A stretch of 44,598 nt of DNA from Okeania sp. SIO2B3 (lineage in GTDB: Bacteria > Cyanobacteriota > Cyanobacteriia > Cyanobacteriales > Microcoleaceae): NCBI RefSeq assembly GCF_010672525.1, contig NZ_JAAHGH010000001.1:90399-134996 (forward strand), written 5' to 3'. A program made the translations under genes and the position numbers. Of the stretch, positions 26,103 to 35,448 are shown one piece after another (the first letter of the stretch is position 1; each line of letters opens with the position of its first letter). The notes under the pieces were generated by a model, which was not told the origin of the DNA, ran no database searches, and saw nothing but the letters and a program-made list of their open reading frames with translations.

Positions 26103-26459
26103 ATGACCAGGGTCAAAAGAGGTAATGTTGCTCGTAAACGCCGTAACAAAGTTCTTAAACTAGCTAAAGGATTTAGAGGTAGACAGTCTAAACTATTTAA
26201 AGTTGCTAATCAGCGAGTTATGCAGGCGTTACGCAATGCTTATCGCGATCGCCGTAAACGTAAACGGGACTTCCGTCGTTTATGGATTACTCGGATAAAT
26301 GCTGCAGCTCGTCAACAGGGCATGAGTTATAGTCAACTGATAGGTAATATGAAAAAAGCTAATATTGGCATTAACCGTAAGATGTTAGCCCAATTAGCAG
26401 TTTTAGAGCCTGAAACTTTTGCTAAAGTAGTTGAACTAGCAAGTCAAGCTAAAGGATAA
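26103..26459 (+). CDS. rplT: 50S ribosomal protein L20
   Basis: This 118-residue basic protein contains [20 protein letters not shown] at the start, [20 protein letters not shown] near 49-68 and [20 protein letters not shown] near the end. It binds 23S rRNA early in 50S assembly and in many bacteria represses its own operon. AGGGGAAAAATT before the ATG is a good ribosome binding site. No leader structure resembling the E. coli-type L20 operator was identified. Confidence 0.98.
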   Translation: MTRVKRGNVARKRRNKVLKLAKGFRGRQSKLFKVANQRVMQALRNAYRDRRKRKRDFRRLWITRINAAARQQGMSYSQLIGNMKKANIGINRKMLAQLAVLEPETFAKVVELASQAKG

Positions 26460-26513
26460 TATCAACTAGAAAATTTAGGGAGTTGGAAACCGGGAATTTT
26501 TATTTTTTCTTTT

Positions 26514-26611
26514 GCGGGTTTAATACCCCACCGTCAACGGGAGGGCTTAAAATTGTTTGGGGTTATAAGACACGAAGTGGCTTGTTGAAGACTATCCCCA
26601 TGCAATTTTAC
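26514..26611 (+). repeat. Dispersed element, short copy, inverted to 27333-27532
   Basis: GCGGGTTTAATACCCCACCG, TTAAAATTGTTTGGGGTTAT, AAGACACG and AAGACTATCCCCATGCAATT occur in this order. The reverse complement of 27333-27532 shows the same blocks with about 100 bp more in the middle. The GGGTATTAAACC/GGGGTTAT blocks can pair as a hairpin. Confidence 0.75.
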
Positions 26612-26742
26612 TTTCTGCCTTTCGGTGCGGAATGCTGCGCAAACAGCAGAAGAGCCTTCTTCAAGACAGTTATTTCCTACTTCCTACTCCACTCCTAAGA
26701 TTTTGAATCTAGCCTTATTACCGATCAAAATTAATATTAATT

Positions 26743-27273
26743 ATGGATAGCACTCTACCAGTTTTATACCTATTAATACTACTAATATTATTGTCTGTAG
26801 CAGGTATATTTGTCATTCGCCAGATTACTAAGACAAGGAAAACTGAAATTCAGCTTTCTAATTTGAAAAGTAAACTGACAAAAGAACAGGGAACAATAGA
26901 TGAATATTATCAGCTTGGCAGTATATTGTTAGAAAAAAAATTGTATTCTCAAGCAACTGAATTGTTACAAAAAGCTCTGAAATTAAAAGACTCAGAAAAT
27001 TCAGAAAGTTTTGCTAAAATTTATAATGCTCTTGGTTTTTCCTACTTTGCTAAAGAGCAATACGATATTGCTATTAGGCAATATAAAGAAGCATTAAAAA
27101 TAGACCCTAATTATGTAACTGTTTACAATAATTTAGGCCATGCTTATGAGAAGAAAAAATTAACTGCTCAAGCTTTAGAAGCTTATGAGTCAGCATTAAA
27201 ATGTGACCCAAAAAATGATACTGCAAAAAGACGTGCAGAATCTATGAGAAAACGTTTAATACCATCTTCTTGA
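26743..27273 (+). CDS. ycf37: Ycf37-like TPR protein (photosystem I assembly)
   Basis: This 176-residue protein has one N-terminal membrane helix (about 6-25, LPVLYLLILLILLSVAG), then a basic linker (RQITKTRKTEIQ), EYYQLGSILLEKKLYSQA and three TPR units (about 54-87, 90-123 and 124-157). The order and the membrane anchor match Ycf37, a thylakoid protein that helps photosystem I assembly or stability. A generic TPR protein is the alternative. The gene is flanked by inverted copies of a dispersed element (26514-26611 and 27333-27532). Confidence 0.8.
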   Translation: MDSTLPVLYLLILLILLSVAGIFVIRQITKTRKTEIQLSNLKSKLTKEQGTIDEYYQLGSILLEKKLYSQATELLQKALKLKDSENSESFAKIYNALGFSYFAKEQYDIAIRQYKEALKIDPNYVTVYNNLGHAYEKKKLTAQALEAYESALKCDPKNDTAKRRAESMRKRLIPSS

Positions 27274-27631
27274 AGAAGGCAGAGGCTCAACAATTAATAA
27301 TTAATAATTAATAATTAATAATTAATTATTCGGTAAAATTACATGGGGATAGTCTTTGACACGCTACTCCGTGTCTTACAGCGCTTTTCAAGTTTATGAA
27401 CCACATCTTCACACATCAAACCTTGTAGGAAGGTTCCATGGAACGTCCCTACTGTGGTCTACCCAAATGAAAACCGCTGTATAACCCCAAGCAATTTTAA
27501 GCACCGTATAGACGGTGGGGTATTAAACCCGCAGAGGTTTTCAGTACTTAAAAATATCACTTTTAACTTTTAACTTTTAACTTCTAACTTCTAACTTTTG
27601 ACTTCTAACTTTTGACTTTTGAATTTTGAAT
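27274..27631. other. Gene-free stretch after ycf37
   Basis: It contains (AATTAAT)n heptamers at 27290-27330, the long dispersed element at 27333-27532 and a mixed TAACTTT/TGACTTC heptamer run at 27556-27625, directly against the 3' end of the kinase gene. Confidence 0.6.
27333..27532 (-). repeat. Dispersed element, long copy
   Basis: This is the inverted partner of 26514-26611. It carries an extra central block with GTTCCATGGAAC (12 bp palindrome, 27433-27444) and ACGTCCCTACTG, reminiscent of the TAGGGACG small element. Confidence 0.75.
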
Positions 27632-30600
27632 TTATTGAAACGGTATAAGCTTCATCGGAATTTTCATCACAAACTCTGTACCTTTACCAGGATTAGAGTT
27701 ACATTTTAGGCTACCGCCATGTTTCTCAACTACAATTTCATAGCAAATAGACAATCCTAGTCCAGTACCTTTACCAACATCCTTAGTAGTAAAGAAAGGG
27801 TCGAAAAGACGTTCTTTAACTTCTGGTGGAATACCAGTTCCATTATCCCGAATACAAATTTGTACAAATTTACCAACAATTTTAGTAGAAATTTCAATTA
27901 AGCTTGGCTCTAATTTAATTTGTTCGGTAGTCCGCTTTGGATCTTTTTCTTCAATAGCATCAATGGCATTACTAATAATATTAATAAATACCTGATTAAG
28001 CTCTCCTGGATAACATTCCACTGGTGGAAGATTACCATAATTTTTAACTATTTCAATGGCAGGAAAATTATGTCGCCTATTAATACGATTGTCTAAAATA
28101 GTAAGAGTACTATTAATTCCCTCATGGAGGTTAGTTTTTTTATGTCCAGATTCATCAAGGCGTGAAAAATTTCTCAAAGATTTGACGATATTTTCAATAC
28201 GATTAGCTCCTACCTTCATTGAGTTAAGAAGTTTCGGTAAATCTTCCTGCAAGAATTCTAACTCCATCGCTTCTATTTCTTCCTGAATTTCAGGATGTGG
28301 GTTAGGATAATGGGTTTGATATAGCTCAATCAAATTGAATAAATCTTGAGTATATTTCTTAGCATGAGAAAGATTGCCATAAATAAAACTGACAGGATTA
28401 TTAATTTCGTGAGCTACTCCTGCTACAAGTTGACCCAAACTAGACATCTTTTCATTTTGAATCATCTGAGCTTGAGTCCGCTTCAGTTTCTTGAGAGTAG
28501 TTTCTAATTCTCTTGTCTTGCTGCGACTTTGATTATAAAATTCTGCTTGAGTCAAGGCAATATCTAACTGTTCCACTACAGCTTGTAGTAAACTAATTTC
28601 TGTATCACTCCAGTGACGTGCCTGAGTGTGATTATTACATATTAATGCTCCAATTTGACCTGATGTTTTTTGAAAGGGAACAGACAGAAAAGATTGAATT
28701 TTTAATGATTTGAGCAATTGTTGAAAAGTTCGATCTGGTTCTAAGTCAGTATCAACTACTTTGATAACTTCTAAATGTAAAGCCTTCCGATAGATCGAAC
28801 CTAATATCGAAGTTGGGTATTTCTTTGGTATATCGGACAAACCTGGAAGTTGAGATACATTACTAATATACCAATAAGGTTCTTCTGCATCAGTGCAATA
28901 CCAGGAAAAAAGACATCGATCTGTTTGCATCAACTCCCGAATTCTATTGAGAGTAGTATTTAGAATAGTTTCAATATCCAAGGACTGGCGTATCTGACTG
29001 ATAATTTGGTTAAAAAGTTGTTCTCGTTGAACCTTTTCTCGTAACAGTTGTTCGGTAAGCTTGAGTTCAGTAATATCTCTTGTCATACCTACAATACCAA
29101 TAATATTGCCTTCAGCATCTTGAAAAGGTGTTTTTGTCGCGAGCAAGGTTCTGAGTTGGCCTTGTATAGGCACAACTTCCTCATAATCTTTTGAAGTGCC
29201 ACTATTAATAGTTTGGCGATCGGTATTTCTGATTTCTCGTACAACTTCTAGAGGCAATATAACTGTATCATCCTTGCCAAGAAGATCGTCAACTGATTGA
29301 TCAAAACTCTCAGCAAAAGCAGAGTTAACTAGCAGAAATTGTCCTTGTAAATTTTTGGCAAAAATTAAATCTGTCGTACTATTAATTACTCCATTTAATA
29401 GGTTGTAACTCTCTTTTATTTTTGCTTCTGCTTGCTTGCGATCGCTAATATCCCTACAAATATAAATAAGTCCCACATCTGTCATCGTCAAAGCAATTTC
29501 CTGCTCAAACCTTGTACCATCTTTCCGTTTAGCAACATACTCTCCACGCCAAAAACCTTGTCGATCAATTACAGGAAAAGCCTCTTTCTTGATACGTTCT
29601 AATTCTTCCTGTTCATATAAAATATGCCAACTTTTCCCTAGTAACTCTTCTGCGTTATCGTACCCAAGAATCTGTAGATGAGCATGATTTATGTATGAGT
29701 AATGTTCTCCATCAGCTAAAATTGCAATCCCATCAATTGCTGCTTCAATTGCCATCATTTGTTGTTTGAGTTGTTCTTCTACTCGCTTGCGTTCAGTGAT
29801 ATCTGCATAAGTACCAAGAATACCGAATATTCTACCATTTTCATCAACTAAAGGAACTTTGCAAGTATCTAGCCAAACTTGCTTGCCATTAGGAAGTTGT
29901 CTTTGCTCAACTAAGTGCATTTGTGGTTTGCCAGATAACATAATTTCTCGATCGCTCTGTTGTTCTAATTTTGCCTCCTCCTCACTCAAGGCTAAATTAT
30001 AGTCTGTATTACCAACAATTTCTGAGCAAGGTTGGTGATTTATTTCTCTAAGAAATGTACTATTACAACCTTTGTAAATACTATTGCAGTCTTTCCAGAA
30101 AATAGCTTGGGGCAAAGTATCTACAATAGTTCTGAGTAACTGTCGCTGTTCGACTAATTCAGATTGAATTTTTTGGCGTTCTGTGACATCATGCGCCATA
30201 GTGAAAATGCTAATTAGCTGACGATCATCATCATAAAACGCAAAATTGTGCCACTCACAAATAATAATTTTTCCTGTTTTAGTCATATTTTCATTGATAC
30301 TGAATGTTCCTCCTGTTCCTGCAAGTAACTTTTGAATTACTAGATCTACATCATCTTGCGCTGAGGGAGAAACAAGATTAAATTCTGAGTTCGACTTGCC
30401 AAAGACTTCTGCTTTGCTATAACCAAAGATTTTTTCTGCCGTATGATTCCAGTCAACAACGCGAAAGTCAGCATCCCATTCTATTGCAGCTAGAGGAGAC
30501 TTTTCAAAAAAATATCTTAATTTTTCTTTGCTCTGACGCAAGGCAACTTCAGTTTTCTTTAGTTCAGTAGTGTCAAGAATAATGCCATCCCAATAGACAT

Positions 30601-31714
30601 TTCCATCTTTTTGTTTGCATGGCATTGCAGTTGCTTGTAGCCACTTTAGTTTGCCAGAAGGGGTGGTAATTCTATATTCTGTTTGCCATACTGCTTCAAG
30701 TGTGAATGCCTGAGTTTTAGACTGCTGGACGATAGGGAGATCGTCGGGGTGAACTAATTCCCACAACATACTATTATTTTGAAGGGCAACTTCAGGATCG
30801 AGTTCGTAGATATCATAACAACCGTCACTCAGGAAGGTAAATTTTCCTGTGGGGTCTGTAGGACATTGACAATATTGATAAAAAAGTCCAGGGGTGCTAG
30901 CAGCAATACGTTGCCAACGAGCTGTAACTTCTTGTAGTTGTGCTTCTGTGTGCTTTTTCTCAGTGATATCTTCGATGGATACTACTATACCTGTCACATT
31001 TCCTTCTTGGTCATGGAGTGGTACTTTGTTGGTATTGAGCCAAGCTTGACTACCATCTTGACGATGTAGAGTTTCTATAATATTAAACTCTGGAGTATTA
31101 GTCTCCATAATTCTCAAATCGCACTCCCGATACCAATCAGATTCTTCTGTTGTCGAAGGCAGATCGTAGTCATTTTTACCAATAATTTCTGTAGGTGATG
31201 AAAAACCACAAATTTGAGCAGCGTGATGGTTGCACCCTAAAAAAACGCTGTTTCGGTCTTTCCAAAAAATCATTTGAGGTAAGCGATCAATAATTGATAA
31301 CAATAGCTGTTGTGAGTGTTGAAGCTGTTTCAACTCAGTGATATCTTGAGAAAATGTTACTAAATAACTAATTTTTTCTTGACTATTACGCAGAGGAATT
31401 TGATGGATGGCTAAATAGCGTTCTTCTGTATTGTCATTTAGTTTTATTTGAGTAGTTTTTTCTACTGGATGTTTATCGTTTGTTATTCTGCTGAGTTCTG
31501 AAATTTTAGTTTGATTTTCATGGCTTTGTTGCTGAAAAGCATGATTGCTATAAAATATTTCCTGGTTCGTCAAATCTTGACAAATCAAGCTTTCAGGTAA
31601 AATATCTAATATTTGTTCCAACTGATATAGACGTTCTTGAAGAATAGCATTTTCATTTTGTAAATCAACTAACTGTTTTTGGCAGGTGCGCAAACTGTTG
31701 ACATCAGATTTCAT
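27632..31714 (-). CDS. Multi-PAS, GAF sensor histidine kinase
   Basis: This 1360-residue soluble kinase has no transmembrane helix. A coiled coil (about 8-35) is followed by about seven PAS/PAC units (roughly 35-885). Each ends in an ITE(L/R)K-like PAC tail, and two paralogous pairs contain LPQ(M/A)IFWKDRNS-type starts. A GAF domain covers about 900-1065 and a coiled coil about 1070-1095. The HisKA-like box GVAHEINNPVSFIYGN has His1102. HATPase_c carries NQVFINIISNAIDAIEE (N), IRDNGTGIP (G1), FDPFFTTK (F) and GTGLGLSI (G2). There is no receiver domain, and no response regulator is adjacent. The signal is unknown. Such long PAS arrays are common in filamentous cyanobacteria. Confidence 0.93.
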   Translation of the reverse strand: MKSDVNSLRTCQKQLVDLQNENAILQERLYQLEQILDILPESLICQDLTNQEIFYSNHAFQQQSHENQTKISELSRITNDKHPVEKTTQIKLNDNTEERYLAIHQIPLRNSQEKISYLVTFSQDITELKQLQHSQQLLLSIIDRLPQMIFWKDRNSVFLGCNHHAAQICGFSSPTEIIGKNDYDLPSTTEESDWYRECDLRIMETNTPEFNIIETLHRQDGSQAWLNTNKVPLHDQEGNVTGIVVSIEDITEKKHTEAQLQEVTARWQRIAASTPGLFYQYCQCPTDPTGKFTFLSDGCYDIYELDPEVALQNNSMLWELVHPDDLPIVQQSKTQAFTLEAVWQTEYRITTPSGKLKWLQATAMPCKQKDGNVYWDGIILDTTELKKTEVALRQSKEKLRYFFEKSPLAAIEWDADFRVVDWNHTAEKIFGYSKAEVFGKSNSEFNLVSPSAQDDVDLVIQKLLAGTGGTFSINENMTKTGKIIICEWHNFAFYDDDRQLISIFTMAHDVTERQKIQSELVEQRQLLRTIVDTLPQAIFWKDCNSIYKGCNSTFLREINHQPCSEIVGNTDYNLALSEEEAKLEQQSDREIMLSGKPQMHLVEQRQLPNGKQVWLDTCKVPLVDENGRIFGILGTYADITERKRVEEQLKQQMMAIEAAIDGIAILADGEHYSYINHAHLQILGYDNAEELLGKSWHILYEQEELERIKKEAFPVIDRQGFWRGEYVAKRKDGTRFEQEIALTMTDVGLIYICRDISDRKQAEAKIKESYNLLNGVINSTTDLIFAKNLQGQFLLVNSAFAESFDQSVDDLLGKDDTVILPLEVVREIRNTDRQTINSGTSKDYEEVVPIQGQLRTLLATKTPFQDAEGNIIGIVGMTRDITELKLTEQLLREKVQREQLFNQIISQIRQSLDIETILNTTLNRIRELMQTDRCLFSWYCTDAEEPYWYISNVSQLPGLSDIPKKYPTSILGSIYRKALHLEVIKVVDTDLEPDRTFQQLLKSLKIQSFLSVPFQKTSGQIGALICNNHTQARHWSDTEISLLQAVVEQLDIALTQAEFYNQSRSKTRELETTLKKLKRTQAQMIQNEKMSSLGQLVAGVAHEINNPVSFIYGNLSHAKKYTQDLFNLIELYQTHYPNPHPEIQEEIEAMELEFLQEDLPKLLNSMKVGANRIENIVKSLRNFSRLDESGHKKTNLHEGINSTLTILDNRINRRHNFPAIEIVKNYGNLPPVECYPGELNQVFINIISNAIDAIEEKDPKRTTEQIKLEPSLIEISTKIVGKFVQICIRDNGTGIPPEVKERLFDPFFTTKDVGKGTGLGLSICYEIVVEKHGGSLKCNSNPGKGTEFVMKIPMKLIPFQ

Positions 31715-32404
31715 AACTATTTATTCGCTAATATTAGGAAATTATATGATTTTGATTAGTTAAACATTCACTAATATCATAACTAATATCATTGTTTTTG
31801 ACATCTGTATTTATATATAGTTAAAGCGTACAAATTTTGATGAGTTTCACAAACAAAAGAGTCAATAACTGCTTGATCAAACTGATACAATAAGTCACAT
31901 AGAATTACTTCTTGATATTTACTTCCTGATTCTACTGAGGCCGTCGGCGGTTACTCATCCACAGGCATTCATATCAAAGCAGAGGGCAGCTATGCTGTTT
32001 GCGTAGCATGACCTAGGAAAGGGTTTCTTCCAATTGTGACTTAATTCTATACACGCTCCGATGCTACCGGACATGATATAAGTTCTCAGATGATAAAGCA
32101 AGTTTATGGTTGGCTAACATTAATCAAATCAATTCTTATCCATAAATTATTAATTACTTCTCCCTATTGCCCATTGCCTATTCCCTATGCATGGAGGAGA
32201 TGTCTAATGACTATTAAATCTTAATCATAACTGATTATCTGATAGGGTAGCTCCCCCGGAGGGGACACATGATATAATTAACTTCTATTATAGCGCTACG
32301 CATTAAGGTTAGGACATAAATAGAAGCTGAAACCCTTTTGTATTCGCCTGTTGCCTTTCGCGTAGCGCTATACTTTTGACTTTTTGATTTTTTAAAGGTA
32401 AATT
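31715..32404. other. Gene-free stretch between the kinase and the DUF1517 gene
   Basis: It holds a TGTTTGCGTAGCATGACC small-element fragment (31990-), a solo CCGATGCTACCGGACATGATAT end (32057-) and CCTTTCGCGTAGCGCTATA (32350-). The kinase promoter must lie near 31720-31860, but no clear boxes stand out. Confidence 0.45.
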
Positions 32405-33007
32405 ATGAGTTCTTGGCAAGATAGTTTCAAGAAATTTACAGGTAAAACTCGATTTGTTGTCTCTCGTTTATTTATTCACTTAGCGGGTTCAGAGGTAACG
32501 CCTCTATTGGGTGTTTTGAATCGAGCTGTGAGGGAGATAGTTGCATCAGAAGGTAACTTGGAAGTAGCAGGGGAAGAACTGGTTGAAGTCTGTCAAAGTC
32601 TCCTACAATATGATACCTATTGGCAGTCTGCTGCTAATGAGGGAGATGTAATTTGGAATGAAGGAGAAGCAGGAGATTTCTTTGACGAACTGTTTACAGA
32701 CTCGGCTTCTCGTTACCTAAGCTCTGGGGACAATGAAGATTATGAAGTAGATGACCAACCTCTAACTTTATCACCTACTGGTAATTTAGTAGTAATGCTC
32801 ACAGTTGCTTTTGAGGGAGAAGTGCCAGATATTGAAGCCGATCTTGCTAGCATGGGTGCAATGACTTTAGCATTAAAAGCTTTAATTAATCTGCATTATC
32901 AAGAAAAACTGCGAGGTATTCAAATACATTTTTCTCCAGCACGTTTAGGGGATGAATTAGACAATGAACAACTATTACTCAATTTTTCAGAATTGATTCC
33001 CCTGTAG
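32405..33007 (+). CDS. DUF1517 family protein
   Basis: This 200-residue protein has no signal peptide or membrane helix. TGNLVVMLTVAFEGEVPDIE near 123-142 and the surrounding LKALINLHYQEKLRGIQIHFSPA block are the conserved core of the cyanobacterial/plastid DUF1517 family. Many family members carry an N-terminal membrane segment, and this one does not. AGGTAAATT before the ATG is a weak ribosome binding site. The function is unknown. Confidence 0.75.
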   Translation: MSSWQDSFKKFTGKTRFVVSRLFIHLAGSEVTPLLGVLNRAVREIVASEGNLEVAGEELVEVCQSLLQYDTYWQSAANEGDVIWNEGEAGDFFDELFTDSASRYLSSGDNEDYEVDDQPLTLSPTGNLVVMLTVAFEGEVPDIEADLASMGAMTLALKALINLHYQEKLRGIQIHFSPARLGDELDNEQLLLNFSELIPL

Positions 33008-33382
33008 GTTATTTCAGTTATCCGTTATCAGTACCTCTGCAATAAGGAGGCTACGAAAATACGGAATTCTCTTTTTTTTATCCCCTTAAAAGGGGAGGAT
33101 TTAGACCACAATTTCTCGGTAAAACTTAGGATAGTTCGGTTTATCAAGATAATTGGGTCGCGCAACCCCACCTTTTAAGGCGATCGGGTTTTTGGAGGGT
33201 TGCTCAAAATCACCTACTTCCCAGGAGGGGAAGGGTTAGGGGTGGGTTAACTTCTGACTTCTGACTTCTGACTTCTGACTTATGGCTTCTAAGTTCGTTA
33301 TTCCCCTCTCAAAAATAAAATCAAGGTAGAATAATAAGTAAAACTGACTCAAAATTAGATTATTTAGGAGCGATCATAAAAT
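33008..33382. other. Gene-free stretch with three repeat types
   Basis: It contains a CAGTTATCCGTTATCAGTACC element (33012-33050), the dispersed GGGTCGCGCAACC repeat (33140-33285) and, inside the latter, a G-rich element (33219-33247). Confidence 0.6.
33140..33285 (+). repeat. Dispersed repeat ending in (ACTTCTG)n, interrupted by a G-rich element
   Basis: It shares GGGTCGCGCAACC, CCTTTTAAGGCGATC, TTTTTGGAGGGTTGCTCAAA and terminal CTTCTGA heptamers with 18441-18559. Here the G-rich element CCCAGGAGGGGAAGGGTTAG + GGGTGGG sits between the core and the heptamers, where 18441-18559 has only about 20 bp. Confidence 0.75.
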
Positions 33383-34261
33383 ATGTTGCGTAAATTGACA
33401 GTATTGTTTATGTGTTTAACATTGTGTTGGACAACAGTTGCCTGTGGCAGTTCAAACACAACTTCATATCAAAACTCAAATCCCAATATTTCCTCCAACC
33501 CTAGTAGGCAAAACCAAAATCAAGTCACTCAGGGAGAATATCCCGTACAACAGGCAACCTATAATGATGCCAACGGCGAATATACTCTAATGTTGCTGAA
33601 TACTCCAGCAGGTAAACCACCGATGTATAGTACGACAGATTTGCAAATGGCAAGTTTGACTGAGGAAGAAATTCAGGAAGGTAAAACTAACTATGCTGAA
33701 ATTAATGGCAACCAAGCTAGTTTACACATCAAACCAGACTTTAAAATTGAATATGTACACAACGTAACTGAAGTTCAAACCGATCCCCAAACAGGTAGAC
33801 AAGAAACAATAATTGTGCGTCGGGAGTCTAACTTCTGGACACCTTTTGCTGGAGCAATAGCAGGTCAGGTAGTTGGTGGAGCAATTAGTAATATGTTGTT
33901 CAGACCTCAATATTATGTACCGCCAGTTTATCAACCTGGTGGAGTAATGACTGGTTATGGTGGGTATGGCAATAGCTACGACCAAGCTGTTAACCGATAT
34001 CAAGAACGTTATCAAGCTCCACCAGCAGCAGTGAAAAATCGTCAAACATTGCGTGCTACAGGTGTAACTAATTCAACTAGAAGTAACAACACTCGCAAAC
34101 AGCAGCAAAATCTCAATCGTTCTACAGGAAGCGGTGCTAGTGCAAGTGACTTGCGTCGCTCCGAGCAAGCAAAACCTCGCCAACAACGTCGTAGTTTTGG
34201 TAGTGGTGGGTTATCTCCCTCTCGTCGCGGTGGTGGTTTTGGTTCTAGACGACGCCGTTAA
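33383..34261 (+). CDS. Probable lipoprotein with Arg/Gly-rich C-terminus, unknown function
   Basis: This 292-residue protein has an N-terminal signal (MLRKLTVLFMCLTLCWTTVAC). Cys21 followed by GSS suggests a lipoprotein, although TTVAC is a weak lipobox. Residues 22-60 are low-complexity Asn/Ser/Gln. About 60-135 is an unidentified globular part (YPVQQATYNDANGEYTLMLL...). A glycine-zipper-like segment (FAGAIAGQVVGGAISNMLF) lies near 153-171. The tail is Gly/Tyr-, Gln- and finally Arg-rich (GGGFGSRRRR). The basic tail may bind polyanions such as nucleic acid or cell-surface polysaccharide, which is inference. It is not recognised as a named family. Confidence 0.75.
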   Translation: MLRKLTVLFMCLTLCWTTVACGSSNTTSYQNSNPNISSNPSRQNQNQVTQGEYPVQQATYNDANGEYTLMLLNTPAGKPPMYSTTDLQMASLTEEEIQEGKTNYAEINGNQASLHIKPDFKIEYVHNVTEVQTDPQTGRQETIIVRRESNFWTPFAGAIAGQVVGGAISNMLFRPQYYVPPVYQPGGVMTGYGGYGNSYDQAVNRYQERYQAPPAAVKNRQTLRATGVTNSTRSNNTRKQQQNLNRSTGSGASASDLRRSEQAKPRQQRRSFGSGGLSPSRRGGGFGSRRRR

Positions 34262-34632
34262 TGAAGTCAGAAGTCAGAAGTCAGAAGTTAGAAAGGGGGT
34301 GAGGCGTTAATGAAGTCAGAAGTCAGAAATCAGAAGTCAGAAGTTATAGTCATTCTGAATAAGACTGGAACACTTTTTTAGCTGAAACTCTTTCAAGGCA
34401 GGAAACCCTTGTCTCAATCTTAAAGGGTTTGCGGAGCAGTCCGGAACGGAAAGCAATCTCAAGTCCTAGTTTTTCGTACCTCATGCGTAATGCGTAAGTC
34501 CTGATTTATCTACAATTATAGCCACAACAATTAATTAATTGGAGAAGGGGTGAACAACTGTTTGCCCCTAAATTTTATGCTCATAAAAAAATGTAAAATA
34601 ACTCTATAGTCAACTTCTTCACCTAATATCAA
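34262..34632. other. Gene-free stretch with (GAAGTCA)n heptamers
   Basis: Two runs of GAAGTCA heptamers (34263-34290 and 34314-34345) are each preceded by GTTAATGAAGTCAGAAGTCA, so a ~52 bp segment including the end of the preceding gene is duplicated. GTTTGCGGAGCAGTCCGGAACGG (34428-) is a small palindromic element. Confidence 0.55.
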
Positions 34633-35448
34633 ATGTTAATTAATTGGCAAGACTTAATAACAGAAATTAATTTTAAACATAAACAATGCCAAGACGACCC
34701 GATGAATGCTATGGCATTTGCTTATTCTTTAGGGCAATTATTGCTAGAAACTCAAGCTTTATTTTCTCCCACTGAATGGCAATCTTGGCTCAAAAAGAAT
34801 TGCAATTTCTCAGAAAGTTGCGCTGAATCTTATCTGCAAATAGCTAAAAGTTGGCCTAGTTTCCGGACACAATTAGATGCTTATAGAAAAGTAGATTTAT
34901 CTGCCATGGAGAATATACCCCAGATGTCACTTATTTCCTCAGAGTCAAATTATAATGTTGAAGAAGATGTGAATACAGAAGCTAATCAAATTATTCCTTT
35001 ATTGAACAATACTGAAAATTTTTCGACTTCTATTCCCGAGTCTGAAAAATCTGAAAATGCCACAATTATTAACTTTTATCTTCCTGGGAAAGTAGTTCCA
35101 AAAGCACGCCCACGAGTTACTACTAAGGGTACTTATTTACCACCTCGATATCGTGCTTGGAGAAATCAGGCAGAAGTAGAAATTTACCGTCAAGTTTCTG
35201 AGCTTAATTTAGAAGTAAATTTACCAATTCAAAGAGCAGCTATTTCTATCAGTTTTTGTGGTAAACATCGTACTAATTCTGATTTAGATAATTTAGCAGG
35301 GGCTTGTCTTGATGCTTTAACTTTAAAGGGTGCTGGAGTACTACAGGACGACCGCTTGAGTTGTATTCCTAAGCTGACTATTGAATATATTCCTAATGTT
35401 AAGGAAACAGGAGTTCAGATTAAAATTGAAATACTTCCTGTGGAATAA
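34633..35448 (+). CDS. DUF3102-like/RusA fusion protein
   Basis: This 271-residue protein has two parts. Residues about 1-100 resemble DUF3102 (FSPTEWQSWLKKNCNFSESCAESYLQIAKSWP), a helical domain often found in phage or plasmid DNA-binding proteins. After an acidic linker (about 101-142), residues 145-271 form a RusA-type Holliday-junction endonuclease domain: FYLPGKVVPKARPRVT, then the metal-binding acidic motif SDLDN at 216-220, DAL at 227-229 and DDR at 239-241. All expected RusA acidic residues appear present. RusA usually occurs alone (about 120 residues) in phages, so the fusion is unusual. No phage genes surround it. Cyanobacterial members may be chromosomal, which I cannot check. Confidence 0.75.
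   Translation: MLINWQDLITEINFKHKQCQDDPMNAMAFAYSLGQLLLETQALFSPTEWQSWLKKNCNFSESCAESYLQIAKSWPSFRTQLDAYRKVDLSAMENIPQMSLISSESNYNVEEDVNTEANQIIPLLNNTENFSTSIPESEKSENATIINFYLPGKVVPKARPRVTTKGTYLPPRYRAWRNQAEVEIYRQVSELNLEVNLPIQRAAISISFCGKHRTNSDLDNLAGACLDALTLKGAGVLQDDRLSCIPKLTIEYIPNVKETGVQIKIEILPVE

Noticed and set aside
34633-35448. Prophage remnant around the RusA fusion
   Set aside because: No terminase, capsid, integrase or other phage gene is found on either side; only chromosomal-type genes and repeats.
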